From assembly GCA_003497505.1 (NCBI GenBank), contig DNNV01000378.1:1-19663 (forward strand): a DNA stretch of 19,663 nucleotides, written 5' to 3'. The translations under genes were made by a program, and so were the position numbers. Below are positions 1-6,814 of the stretch, in pieces (positions within the stretch are counted from its first letter, which is position 1; each line of letters opens with the position of its first letter). Origin of the DNA: Clostridiales bacterium. Its GTDB lineage: Bacteria; Bacillota; Clostridia; Tissierellales; Sedimentibacteraceae. Under the pieces are notes generated by a model, which searched no databases, was not told the origin of the DNA, and saw only the letters and a program-made list of their open reading frames with translations.

Positions 1-5
1 TAATG

Positions 6-761
6 TTATTTTGTATAAATACGAACCGCATCTCTCAAGAATTCCGCCATACCAGGCTGTTCCTTGTCATAATATGCTCTGAATCTTTCATCATCCACAT
101 ACATCTGGGTCAAATTTGCATGTGCCTCTTTATTGTAGTATCCCCAGCAGTATGTTATCCATTTGGCATGAAGCTCTGCAGCCTTCTGTCCCAGCTCTCC
201 TGCAGGGTCTCCTTCTGCATATGCCTCTTTTAGAGTTTCCATAACTGAATTAGAAAGCTCCTGCATTTCATTGTACTGCTCTTCTGTCATATTCATCATC
301 TGCCTGTTAGACCTTTCAACAGCTTCTCTACCATACCTTTCTCTGATTTCCTCGCCGTACTGTTTTTCGTTATCTTCAATTAGCTTTTTCTTAAAGCCCT
401 CAAATTTTTCATTGTCACTCATTTTCATTCTCCCTTCTTTGCTGAAAATAGTTTTCTCAACATTTTCAATCAAGATATTCAGTTGTTTCCTTCTTGCAAG
501 GAGTTCGTCGTAATGCTGCTTAAGCGCATTTACTTCGTCAAAATCAGGAGATGTGATTATATCCTTTATATCGTCCAGACTGACACCTAACTCTCGATAA
601 AACAGAATCTGCTGCAGTCTGTCAACTTCTTTTTGCCCATATATTCGATATCCTGACGAATTGATTCTTGCCGGCTTAAGAATCCCTATTTCATCATAAT
701 ACCTCAGCGTCCTTCCGCTGACACCTGCCATAGCACCAAGCTTTTTGACCGTGTATTCCAT
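6..761 (-). CDS. MerR-family regulator with C-terminal TipAS (drug-binding) domain
   Basis: This is a 251-residue transcription regulator of the TipA/Mta type. Residues 1-70 form the MerR winged helix-turn-helix (TVKKLGAMAGVSGRTLRYYDEIG, then KPARINSSGYRIY, reads as a typical MerR start). A helical dimerisation segment follows to about residue 110. The rest matches a TipAS ligand domain (EQYNEMQELSNS, then WITYCWGYY, then FRAYYDKEQPGMAEFL), which in TipA and relatives binds hydrophobic or thiopeptide drugs. I chose the ATG at 761 because AAGGAG lies 9 bases upstream and the family N-terminus begins there; the reading frame stays open to 851 but that extension has no MerR homology. Its own promoter (785-815) is MerR-like, implying autoregulation. 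Any target gene other than itself would lie outside the window. The family assignment is firm; the inducer is unknown. Confidence 0.93.
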   Translation of the reverse strand: MEYTVKKLGAMAGVSGRTLRYYDEIGILKPARINSSGYRIYGQKEVDRLQQILFYRELGVSLDDIKDIITSPDFDEVNALKQHYDELLARRKQLNILIENVEKTIFSKEGRMKMSDNEKFEGFKKKLIEDNEKQYGEEIRERYGREAVERSNRQMMNMTEEQYNEMQELSNSVMETLKEAYAEGDPAGELGQKAAELHAKWITYCWGYYNKEAHANLTQMYVDDERFRAYYDKEQPGMAEFLRDAVRIYTK

Positions 762-784
762 CTCTATCAGCTCCTTACAGTCTA

Positions 785-815
785 AGTGTACACGTTTACG
801 CAGCGTAAATGTCAA
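785..815 (-). promoter_or_regulatory. MerR-type promoter/operator with 19-bp spacer
   Basis: Read on the minus strand, -35 TTGACA (810-815) and -10 TACACT (785-790) are separated by 19 bases instead of 17, the hallmark of promoters that MerR proteins activate by DNA distortion. The spacer contains a perfect dyad, TTTACG-CTG-CGTAAA (795-809). It lies 25 bases ahead of the TipAS/MerR start codon, between it and the preceding membrane-protein gene, so it most likely drives and autoregulates that regulator. Spacing and dyad are seen directly; autoregulation is inferred from the family. Confidence 0.8.
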
Positions 816-828
816 TACCTTTTTATAA

Positions 829-1431
829 TTAATTTTCGTCTCCCTCTTCATGCCTGTGATGCTCTTCGTACTTCTGAATAAGTTTTTTGCTCATGTAGTT
901 AATAAGCAAAATAAATAGTATGTATAACACCGATTTCAATGGGTTTTCAAAAAATGAGCTTACATTTTCTCCTATAAATGCAAGAGATAAAATCATTACA
1001 AACTTTGCCGGAAGCATTGTAATAAGAAAAATCTGAGTATCCATATTCGCCAAGGCAGCCGTACCGCTTATTAAAAAAGACGGGGTGAACGGAAAACAGT
1101 ACAGATAAAACAATACTGTTACCTTTCTTTTTTTTATTTTTTCAAGTGTTCCCCTGTACTTGCTTTTTTTAATCTTTTCTTCAAATCTCTTTCCGCCTAC
1201 CTTGCGTATAAATAAAAACAGAAGAAAAGAGCCTATGCAGTTTCCTATCCATGAATATAAGTATCCAAGAAAAAATCCGAAGGCAGCAACATTAATTATT
1301 ACAAATCCAATCAGAGGCAATATAGGTATAAATGCCTCAATCACAGGCAGCAGCACTCCGACCGCCGGTCCTCCCTGTTCGACATATTTCAAAAAAACAG
1401 CTAAATTTTCATATTCCATAATTAATTCCAT
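829..1431 (-). CDS. TVP38/TMEM64-family (VTT/SNARE-associated domain) membrane protein
   Basis: A polytopic inner-membrane protein of about 200 residues. The N-terminal part carries hydrophobic stretches around GVLLPVIEAFIPILPLIGF and IINVAAFGFFLGYLYSWIGN. A basic cytoplasmic loop (KRFEEKIKKSKYRGTLEKIKKRK) follows, then the family core FPFTPSFLISGTAAL and further hydrophobic segments, ending in a charged tail with EEHHRHEEGDEN. This is the VTT/DedA-like arrangement, a family linked to lipid scrambling or membrane homeostasis; the role here is unknown. The start is uncertain: TTG at 1458, ATG at 1431 and ATG at 1419 are all in frame and none has a good ribosome binding site (1419 has a weak GGAA). 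It lies upstream of the TipAS regulator on the same strand, but that gene has its own promoter. Confidence 0.8.
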   Translation of the reverse strand: MELIMEYENLAVFLKYVEQGGPAVGVLLPVIEAFIPILPLIGFVIINVAAFGFFLGYLYSWIGNCIGSFLLFLFIRKVGGKRFEEKIKKSKYRGTLEKIKKRKVTVLFYLYCFPFTPSFLISGTAALANMDTQIFLITMLPAKFVMILSLAFIGENVSSFFENPLKSVLYILFILLINYMSKKLIQKYEEHHRHEEGDEN

Positions 1432-1487
1432 AAAAAGGTTAATGTATTTAGTAATCAACTAAGACTTCAATTTATTATAATATAGCC

Positions 1488-1516
1488 TTGATTATTTTTA
1501 AATATAAAAATATAAT
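1488..1516 (+). promoter_or_regulatory. Sigma-A-type promoter for the 2H phosphoesterase gene
   Basis: TTGATT (1488-1493), a 17-base spacer and TATAAT (1511-1516) lie 27 bases ahead of the ATG at 1544. A TATAAT on the opposite strand (1474-1479), with only a weak -35, could serve the divergent membrane-protein gene. Confidence 0.75.
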
Positions 1517-1543
1517 AAGAGAAAAGTATAGAAAGGAAGATAT

Positions 1544-2044
1544 ATGAAATATTTCATCGGAGCGCCGATTCCCGAAAATTATAAAAATAAAATTGAAATG
1601 CTAAGAGCAGAGTTCAGATTTTTTACAACCGAACCACACATTACCATCGTTCCTCCTCCTGCATTGCCGGATGACGATTCATTCATAAGCGATGTTGTAG
1701 ATGTATGCAGAAATACAAAGGCTTTTAAAATCAGGCTTAATGAATTGGGGCAATTTGACAGCAGAGTATTGTATGTAGGAGTACATTCACCCGGTCTCAT
1801 TGATTTGTACGAAAATATTTTTAAAGCCCTCAATTTACCAAAAGAAAAAAGAGGATATACGCCTCACCTGACAATAGTCAAGCAAAGGCACAATAAGCCC
1901 ATAGATATAGATAGGATTAAAAAAAGGGCAGAAACCAAGCTGGTCTCCGCCTCTGAATATACACTTAATTCTATAACCATCTACCATCAGCCAAAGGAAA
2001 GATTTGTATATCTTCCCTACATGGAAATACCTCTCGAAGATTGA
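1544..2044 (+). CDS. 2H phosphoesterase / 2'-5' RNA ligase-like protein (YjcG-like)
   Basis: A 166-residue protein of the 2H phosphoesterase superfamily, which acts on cyclic or 2'-5' phosphodiesters of RNA or nucleotides. The two signature HxT motifs that form the active site are present: PHITIV (His32, Thr34) and PHLTIV (His108, Thr110), about 75 residues apart as expected for the duplicated fold. Length fits the compact Bacillus YjcG-type members. The start is supported by GAAAGGAAG 7-13 bases upstream and by a consensus promoter at 1488-1516. It is a monocistronic gene convergent with glmM, only 14 bases separating the two stops. The physiological substrate of this group is not established. 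Confidence 0.88.
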   Translation: MKYFIGAPIPENYKNKIEMLRAEFRFFTTEPHITIVPPPALPDDDSFISDVVDVCRNTKAFKIRLNELGQFDSRVLYVGVHSPGLIDLYENIFKALNLPKEKRGYTPHLTIVKQRHNKPIDIDRIKKRAETKLVSASEYTLNSITIYHQPKERFVYLPYMEIPLED

Positions 2045-2047
2045 ATT

Positions 2048-2070
2048 AGATTGAATTTCTATTTCAATCT
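2048..2070. terminator. Weak bidirectional hairpin between convergent genes
   Basis: An 8-bp inverted repeat, AGATTGAA/TTCAATCT with a 7-base loop, sits across the 14-base gap between the 2H phosphoesterase and glmM and reaches into the last glmM codons. There is no good T-run on either side, so its role as a terminator is only a suggestion. Confidence 0.35.
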
Positions 2071-3405
2071 TTCCTCTATGAGCTCTGCCAGCTCGTTGGC
2101 ACGAAGTTCTATTTCCTCCATGTTCTCACCTTCAATCATTACTCTCACCAATGGCTCTGTACCTGAAGGTCGTATGAGCACTCTGCCTCTGCCGTTAAAA
2201 TGGCTTTCGATTTCTTCAATTTTATCTTTTATAGCTTCATCCTCTAGGTAAAGCTTCTTTTTTTCATCCGACACTCTGGCATTTACCAGAATCTGAGGCA
2301 TTACGCTCATTATTCCTGCCAGCTTTGAAAGTCTTGTGTTTTTTTCCTTCATTACGCTTAGAAGCTGTATGGCAGTAAGCAGTCCATCTCCCGTTGTATT
2401 ATAGTCAAGGAAAATTATGTGTCCTGATTGCTCGCCTCCAATGGAATGCTTGCCCTTCAGCATTTCCTCAAGCACATACCTGTCCCCTACATTAGTTTTG
2501 ATTATGTCTATACCCGCTTCCTTCAGGCATATATCAAGTCCCATATTTGTCATAACTGTTCCGATTACAGCATTGCTTTTTAATCTTCCTTTTTCTCTCA
2601 TGTGAATGCCGCATATGGCGAGGATATGGTCTCCGTCCACAATATTTCCGTTTTCATCCGCAGCTATGAGTCTGTCTGCATCACCGTCAAATGACAGCCC
2701 GACATCCGCACCTGTCTCCAACACCAACTTCTGAATTTCCTCAGGCTTTGTGGAGCCGCACTCCACATTTATATTTATGCCGTTGGGGTCATTGTGAATT
2801 ACATAGACCTGAGCACCAAGCTCGTGCAAGAGCTCAGGTGCAGCTTTGTAAGCAGCTCCGTTTCCGCAGTCAACAGCCACCTTCAGCCCTGTCAGGTCAA
2901 CATCCATTGTTTCCTTTAAAAATTCCATATATTTTCTTACAGGGTTATCAATGCGTATTTTTCTTCCCACCTCACCGGATACCGGGAGGTGATCTATGTC
3001 TATATTATTGATTATGTATTCTTCTATGGAGTTTTCCATATCATCGGTCAATTTAAGCCCTTTGTCATTGAAAAATTTGATTCCATTGTATTCCACGGGA
3101 TTGTGAGATGCCGTAATCATAACACCGCCATCTGCCTCAAGTATTTTTATCATGCATGCAACCGCAGGCGTCGGCAATACTCCCAAATACAGCACATCTA
3201 CACCTGCCGAGTTGAGCCCCGATGAAAGAGCACCTTCAAGCATGTCCCCTGATATTCTCGTATCCATTCCAACAACCATTTTAGGTCTTTTTTTACCTTT
3301 TGTTAAAAAAAAGCCTCCTATACGCCCCAGCTTATATGCCAGATCCGGTGACAGGTCTTTGTTCGCAATTCCTCTCACACCATCAGTACCAAAAAATTTA
3401 CCCAT
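2059..3405 (-). CDS. glmM: Phosphoglucosamine mutase
   Basis: GlmM interconverts glucosamine-6-phosphate and glucosamine-1-phosphate on the way to UDP-GlcNAc and peptidoglycan. The 448 residues match the usual bacterial length. Visible motifs: the N-terminal MGKFFGTDGVRGIAN; the active-site serine loop GVMITASHNP with phosphoserine Ser100; the Mg-binding loop DGDADR at 240-245; and the C-terminal phosphate-binding loop RPSGTEPLVRVMIEG from residue 412. The ATG at 3405 is preceded by GGAGGAAG and gives the canonical N-terminus, so the in-frame upstream ATG at 3456 is rejected. It appears to be a single-gene unit: metA upstream ends with its own terminator. I did not find a convincing promoter in the roughly 100-base gap. 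Confidence 0.97.
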   Translation of the reverse strand: MGKFFGTDGVRGIANKDLSPDLAYKLGRIGGFFLTKGKKRPKMVVGMDTRISGDMLEGALSSGLNSAGVDVLYLGVLPTPAVACMIKILEADGGVMITASHNPVEYNGIKFFNDKGLKLTDDMENSIEEYIINNIDIDHLPVSGEVGRKIRIDNPVRKYMEFLKETMDVDLTGLKVAVDCGNGAAYKAAPELLHELGAQVYVIHNDPNGININVECGSTKPEEIQKLVLETGADVGLSFDGDADRLIAADENGNIVDGDHILAICGIHMREKGRLKSNAVIGTVMTNMGLDICLKEAGIDIIKTNVGDRYVLEEMLKGKHSIGGEQSGHIIFLDYNTTGDGLLTAIQLLSVMKEKNTRLSKLAGIMSVMPQILVNARVSDEKKKLYLEDEAIKDKIEEIESHFNGRGRVLIRPSGTEPLVRVMIEGENMEEIELRANELAELIEERLK

Positions 3406-3494
3406 ACTTCCTCCACAATCACAATTATTTTTATCTATGTTAAATTCATATTTCATTTGTTGAACAACATTTATATTCTACCATATTTCACCCT

Positions 3495-3523
3495 AAAAAA
3501 AAAGATACCATTTATAAATGGTA
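3495..3523 (-). terminator. Intrinsic terminator of metA overlapping its stop codon
   Basis: On the minus strand an 18-base palindrome (TACCATTTA/TAAATGGTA, 3506-3523) containing the last metA codons and its TAA is followed by TC and nine T residues (3495-3503). Coding and termination signals are thus merged. Confidence 0.85.
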
Positions 3524-4453
3524 CCAGTCCGTTCTGTTCTTCCCTACTTCATTTATATCATAAGGTGTTTCCTGATAAATTATGTTAATCCAGTTTTTAA
3601 ACAACAAGTTGGCATGACTTCTCCACTTTACAAAGGGTTTTTTTGAGGGGTCGTTATCAGGATAATAGTTCATAGGAATATTTATAGGTTTTCCCTGGCT
3701 CACGTCTCTGTCATATTCCTTCTTTAATGTCATGGGGTCATATTCAGCATGTCCCATAATAAATATTCTGCTATAATCATCAGTAACAGCAATATGTACG
3801 CCTGCATCTCTTGATTCGGCAAGTATTATAAGCTCATCTATGCTTTTGATGTCCTCAGCGGTTACCTCAGTATGCCTTGAATGTGGAACATAAAATATAT
3901 CGTCAAAGCCGTTTAAGAGCATACATGTTTCATGCTTCTTTTCATGCTCGAATACACCGAATACCTTTTTATCAAGCGTCCTTTTATTAAGTCCGTAAAA
4001 ATGATGAAGCGCAGCCTGAGCCCCCCAGCATATGAACATCGAGGACGTTACGTTTGTGGAGGAAAAATCAAGAATTTCCTTCAGTTCATCCCAATAATCA
4101 ACTTCTTCAAATTCCATCAGCTCAACAGGAGCACCTGTAACAATCATTGCATCATACTTTTTATTCTTTATATCCTTGACACTTTTATAAAAGCTCTTCA
4201 TGTGACTTTCCGAAATATTCTTGGCATCATGCGTGCTTGTATGAATAAATTCAACATTTATCTGAATTGGAGAATTTGAGAGAAGCCTCACAAACTGTGT
4301 TTCTGTTTCAATCTTTGTAGGCATCAAATTTACAACGAGGACCTCCAGCGGCCTTATATCCTGCGTCTGAGCTCTTTCATTGCTCATGACAAATATATTC
4401 TCATCCTTCATAGTTTTATATGCAGGCAAAGTTGATGGTATTATTACGGGCAT
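3512..4453 (-). CDS. metA: Homoserine O-acyltransferase (MetA type), predicted acetyl-CoA specific
   Basis: MetA acylates homoserine in the first committed step of methionine synthesis. The 313-residue protein has the glutamine-amidotransferase-like fold with the catalytic Cys142 in FICWGAQAAL, and His235/Glu237 in IMGHAEYDP completing the triad. Position 111 is Glu (TGAPVELMEFE). In studied MetA proteins Glu at this position goes with acetyl-CoA use and Gly with succinyl-CoA use, so this is probably an O-acetyltransferase despite the succinyltransferase family name. The ATG at 4453 has GAAAGGAAG about 7-15 bases upstream. It is monocistronic, with a promoter at 4535-4563 and a terminator overlapping the stop. 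No SAM riboswitch or T-box is visible in the short leader, only a simple hairpin. Confidence 0.96.
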   Translation of the reverse strand: MPVIIPSTLPAYKTMKDENIFVMSNERAQTQDIRPLEVLVVNLMPTKIETETQFVRLLSNSPIQINVEFIHTSTHDAKNISESHMKSFYKSVKDIKNKKYDAMIVTGAPVELMEFEEVDYWDELKEILDFSSTNVTSSMFICWGAQAALHHFYGLNKRTLDKKVFGVFEHEKKHETCMLLNGFDDIFYVPHSRHTEVTAEDIKSIDELIILAESRDAGVHIAVTDDYSRIFIMGHAEYDPMTLKKEYDRDVSQGKPINIPMNYYPDNDPSKKPFVKWRSHANLLFKNWINIIYQETPYDINEVGKNRTDWYHL

Positions 4454-4494
4454 ATTTTTCTTCCTTTCACATTAAAATGTCATAAACTCCGAAA

Positions 4495-4520
4495 CATCGC
4501 TGAAATTATCAGCAGCGATG
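4495..4520 (-). promoter_or_regulatory. Stem-loop in the metA 5' leader
   Basis: A perfect 8-bp stem (CATCGCTG/CAGCGATG) with a 10-base loop lies in the predicted metA leader, close to the expected transcription start. No T-run follows it in the metA direction. It could protect the 5' end of the mRNA or be a repressor operator; the sequence does not distinguish these. Confidence 0.45.
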
Positions 4521-4534
4521 ATAAATTTTATTAT

Positions 4535-4563
4535 AATTTATACTAAATATAAATTTTTGTCAA
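4535..4563 (-). promoter_or_regulatory. Probable metA promoter
   Basis: On the minus strand TTGACA (4558-4563), a 17-base AT-rich spacer and TAAATT (4535-4540) lie about 80 bases ahead of the metA ATG. The -35 is perfect; the -10 is only a partial match and other AT hexamers nearby (TATAAA, TATAAT) could serve. Confidence 0.6.
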
Positions 4564-4601
4564 TCGATATTTGTCCGTATCTTCCTGTTCCTGACTCAAT
4601 A

Positions 4602-4640
4602 TTCATCCTTTTTCACAATGCAATTGAAAATAAGGATGAA
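4602..4640. repeat. Inverted repeat overlapping the ABC-F promoter
   Basis: TTCATCCTT and AAGGATGAA form a perfect 9-bp inverted repeat around a roughly 21-base centre that contains the -35 hexamer TTGAAA of the ABC-F promoter. Its position fits an operator, but no regulator gene is adjacent and the assignment is speculative. Confidence 0.45.
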
Positions 4641-4652
4641 GGCTGATATAAT
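4624..4652 (+). promoter_or_regulatory. Promoter of the ABC-F gene (extended -10)
   Basis: TTGAAA (4624-4629), a 17-base spacer and TATAAT (4647-4652) with the extended TG one base upstream (TGATATAAT). Transcription should begin near 4659-4661, exactly where the two-hairpin repeat starts. The mRNA would then carry a leader of about 130 bases made almost entirely of that repeat. Confidence 0.75.
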
Positions 4653-4660
4653 CATATTAT

Positions 4661-4757
4661 ACTGTTTCCTATATTGCGTACAAATATCTGTCCGCAATAT
4701 AGGAAACAGTATATACTAATCCGCTTCAATGGAACTTATTTAATGCGGATTAGTATT
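4661..4757 (+). repeat. Two-hairpin dispersed repeat, copy 1 (ABC-F leader)
   Basis: Hairpin B has 18-bp perfect arms (ACTGTTTCCTATATTGCG at 4661-4678 and its complement at 4693-4710) and a 14-base loop. Hairpin A has 12-bp perfect arms (ATACTAATCCGC at 4713-4724, complement at 4745-4756) and a 20-base loop TTCAATGGAACTTATTTAAT. The same B-A pair recurs at 13947-14048 on the other strand. Neither hairpin is followed by a T-run here, so it is not a standard terminator. The RBS and start of the ABC-F gene follow 34 bases after hairpin A. Confidence 0.85.
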
Positions 4758-4790
4758 AGCTTTGTGCAATAAAAAAAGGAAGGAATACTT

Positions 4791-6707
4791 ATGATAGTTT
4801 TATCGTGCAATGATATTTCAAAGGCATATGTGGTTGACAATATTATAGAGAATATATCATTCACAGTCAATGACAACGAAAAGATAGGTCTTATAGGCCT
4901 AAACGGGGCGGGAAAGACTACCCTTTTTAATATATTAACTGAAAATTTAGATCCGGATTCCGGTGAAATATACAGACCCAAGAGCAAGAGGCTTGGTTAT
5001 TTGAGACAAAATACTATCATTGAAAGTAACCGTACCATAATGGATGAAATGCTGACAATTTACTCGGATGTAATCCGTATGGAGGAAGATCTCCATGAAA
5101 TGTCCAATAAAATAAGCACCTTCACCGAAAATGACAGCACCGAAGAACTCGAAAAGCTCATGGAAAGCTATTCAAAAATGAGTGAAAAGTTTGAGGAGGC
5201 TGACGGGTACAGCTTCAAAAGCTTAATCAAAGGAGTTTTGAGGGGTCTGGGCTTCACCGACAGTGAATTTGACAAGCCTGTAAATTTGCTAAGCGGAGGT
5301 CAGAAAAGCAGGGTTATGCTGGCAAAGCTTCTTTTGGAAAAAGCAGACATACTGTTGCTTGATGAGCCCACCAATCATCTGGACATTGAAGCAATTTCCT
5401 GGCTGGAAAAATACATCCGCGATTTTAATGGAGCTGTCATAATAATATCCCACGACCGGTACTTTCTTGATAACACAGTAAGCAGGGTTTTCCTTATGGA
5501 AAACAAAAATCTTAAGGCTTACAACGGTAATTATACCGAATTCATGAAAAAAAGAAAAACCGAGCTTGAGCATGAAATAAAGCAATACGAGGAATATGAA
5601 AGAGAGATTGAGCGTCAGGAAGAAATGATACGGCGCCTCCATGCTTATGGAAGTAAGAGAAATATCCGTCAGGCATTCAGCAGGCAGAAAGCTCTTGATA
5701 AAATAAAAAAAATGGATAGGCCTGTAACTGACAGCAAAAAAGTCAAGCTGAGATTCACTCCCAAAATAAAAAGCGGGAGAGATGTACTGAACGTAGAAAG
5801 TTTATCTGTAAGCTACAATGACCATCAGATATTCAAAAACGTTTATATGAGCATTTATAAAGGCGAGAGGGTGGGAATAATAGGTCCTAACGGCATAGGA
5901 AAATCAACTCTTCTGAAAGTGCTGGCCAATAAGTTGGAGCGTTTTGAAGGCACTGTAACCCTTGGTCATTATGTGAACATAGGATATTACGATCAGGAGC
6001 AGACCAGCCTTGACAGTGAAAGCACGGTGATAGATGAAATCTGGGATTACAACCCCGACTCCAACTATTACGACATACGTACCATGCTGGCGCAGTTTTT
6101 ATTCAATGGTGACGATATGTATAAAATAGTAGGCGATTTAAGCGGCGGCGAAAAAGGAAGGCTTTCTCTGTTAAAGCTCATGACTTCAAATGCAAATTTC
6201 CTGCTGATGGATGAGCCCACCAATCACCTTGACATTGATTCAAAGGAGGTTTTGGAGGATTCCCTGCTTAATTATGATGGAACCATATTGGTTGTATCAC
6301 ATGACAGATATTTCTTGAACAAGGTTGTAGACAAAATTTACGACATGTCTGCCGATGGAGTTTTTCAATACCTTGGGAATTATGATTACTACCTGCAAAA
6401 GAAAGCGGAGCTTGAGGAAAAAGATGAAGAGGTGACCGTTTCCAAAACAAAGACACAAATTAACGCCGAAAAGAAAAAGGAACGGGAAAACATACGTGAC
6501 AGGCAGCAGCGTGACAGAACAATAAAAAGCTTAGAAGAACAAATAGAAATGCATGAAAATAAGATTTCTGAATTAGAGCATGAATTGTGTCAACCTTCGA
6601 CATATAATGATAAAGTTCTAATTATTGACCTAAATGAAAATTTAAACATTTACAAAAATGAACTTGAAGACTTGTACACAAGGTGGACAGAAATCATGGA
6701 AGAATAG
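4791..6707 (+). CDS. ABC-F family ATPase (YdiF-like)
   Basis: A soluble protein with two fused ATP-binding cassettes and no membrane segment, the ABC-F layout of ribosome-associated translation or antibiotic-protection factors. Cassette 1: Walker A GLNGAGKTT (36-44), signature LSGGQ (167-171), Walker B LLLDEPTNHLD (Asp191, Glu192). Cassette 2: Walker A GPNGIGKST (365-373), signature LSGGE (450-454), Walker B LLMDEPTNHLD (Asp474, Glu475). A charged linker lies between them and a coiled-coil C-terminal extension covers roughly the last 100 residues, as in Bacillus YdiF. At 638 residues the length is normal. AAGGAAGGAA precedes the ATG. It is monocistronic, with a strong promoter, a structured repeat-derived leader and tandem terminator hairpins. 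A housekeeping translation factor is more likely than a dedicated resistance protein, but sequence reading alone cannot decide. Confidence 0.93.
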   Translation: MIVLSCNDISKAYVVDNIIENISFTVNDNEKIGLIGLNGAGKTTLFNILTENLDPDSGEIYRPKSKRLGYLRQNTIIESNRTIMDEMLTIYSDVIRMEEDLHEMSNKISTFTENDSTEELEKLMESYSKMSEKFEEADGYSFKSLIKGVLRGLGFTDSEFDKPVNLLSGGQKSRVMLAKLLLEKADILLLDEPTNHLDIEAISWLEKYIRDFNGAVIIISHDRYFLDNTVSRVFLMENKNLKAYNGNYTEFMKKRKTELEHEIKQYEEYEREIERQEEMIRRLHAYGSKRNIRQAFSRQKALDKIKKMDRPVTDSKKVKLRFTPKIKSGRDVLNVESLSVSYNDHQIFKNVYMSIYKGERVGIIGPNGIGKSTLLKVLANKLERFEGTVTLGHYVNIGYYDQEQTSLDSESTVIDEIWDYNPDSNYYDIRTMLAQFLFNGDDMYKIVGDLSGGEKGRLSLLKLMTSNANFLLMDEPTNHLDIDSKEVLEDSLLNYDGTILVVSHDRYFLNKVVDKIYDMSADGVFQYLGNYDYYLQKKAELEEKDEEVTVSKTKTQINAEKKKERENIRDRQQRDRTIKSLEEQIEMHENKISELEHELCQPSTYNDKVLIIDLNENLNIYKNELEDLYTRWTEIMEE

Positions 6708-6750
6708 AAAAAGTTATACACTGATTGTTTATATGCTGTGCATAACTTTT
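6708..6750 (+). terminator. First hairpin after ABC-F gene, with embedded DnaA-box-like sequences
   Basis: Arms AAAAGTTAT/ATAACTTTT plus CAC/GTG across a one-base mismatch start immediately after the stop codon and end in a short T-run. The left arm contains TTATACACT (6714-6722, one mismatch to TTATNCACA). The right arm contains TTATGCACA on the minus strand (6737-6745). Confidence 0.55.
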
Positions 6751-6762
6751 CTGCAATATTTC

Positions 6763-6802
6763 AAGTATCAACAGCTTTATCCACAGCTGTTGATACTTTT
6801 TT
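6763..6802 (+). terminator. Intrinsic terminator of the ABC-F gene
   Basis: A 14-bp perfect stem (AAGTATCAACAGCT at 6763-6776, complement at 6785-6798) with an 8-base loop runs into six T residues (6797-6802). The loop plus one base of the right arm reads TTATCCACA (6777-6785), a perfect DnaA-box match. In the opposite direction no T-run follows, so it mainly serves the ABC-F transcript. Confidence 0.85.
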
Positions 6803-6814
6803 GTTTTTCCCTGT

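Noticed and set aside
762..851. Longer start for the TipAS regulator
   Set aside because: It would run through the MerR-type promoter and overlap the upstream gene; the ATG at 761 has AAGGAG.
3405..3456. Longer glmM start at 3456
   Set aside because: The extra 17 residues are not GlmM-like and the ATG at 3405 has a strong ribosome binding site.
4565..4580. ATATTTGTCCGTAT as a further fragment of hairpin B
   Set aside because: About 12 of 15 bases match but there is no pairing partner; too short to call.
4661..4757. Tandem intrinsic terminators ahead of the ABC-F gene
   Set aside because: Stable hairpins but no T-runs after either; classified as a repeat/leader instead.
5289..5642. Minus-strand 117-residue open frame inside the ABC-F gene
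   Set aside because: A shadow of a clearly coding strand with all ABC motifs; no ribosome binding site.
6714..6785. Replication origin
   Set aside because: Only three boxes, no AT-rich unwinding region of the right kind and no dnaA, dnaN or similar genes nearby.
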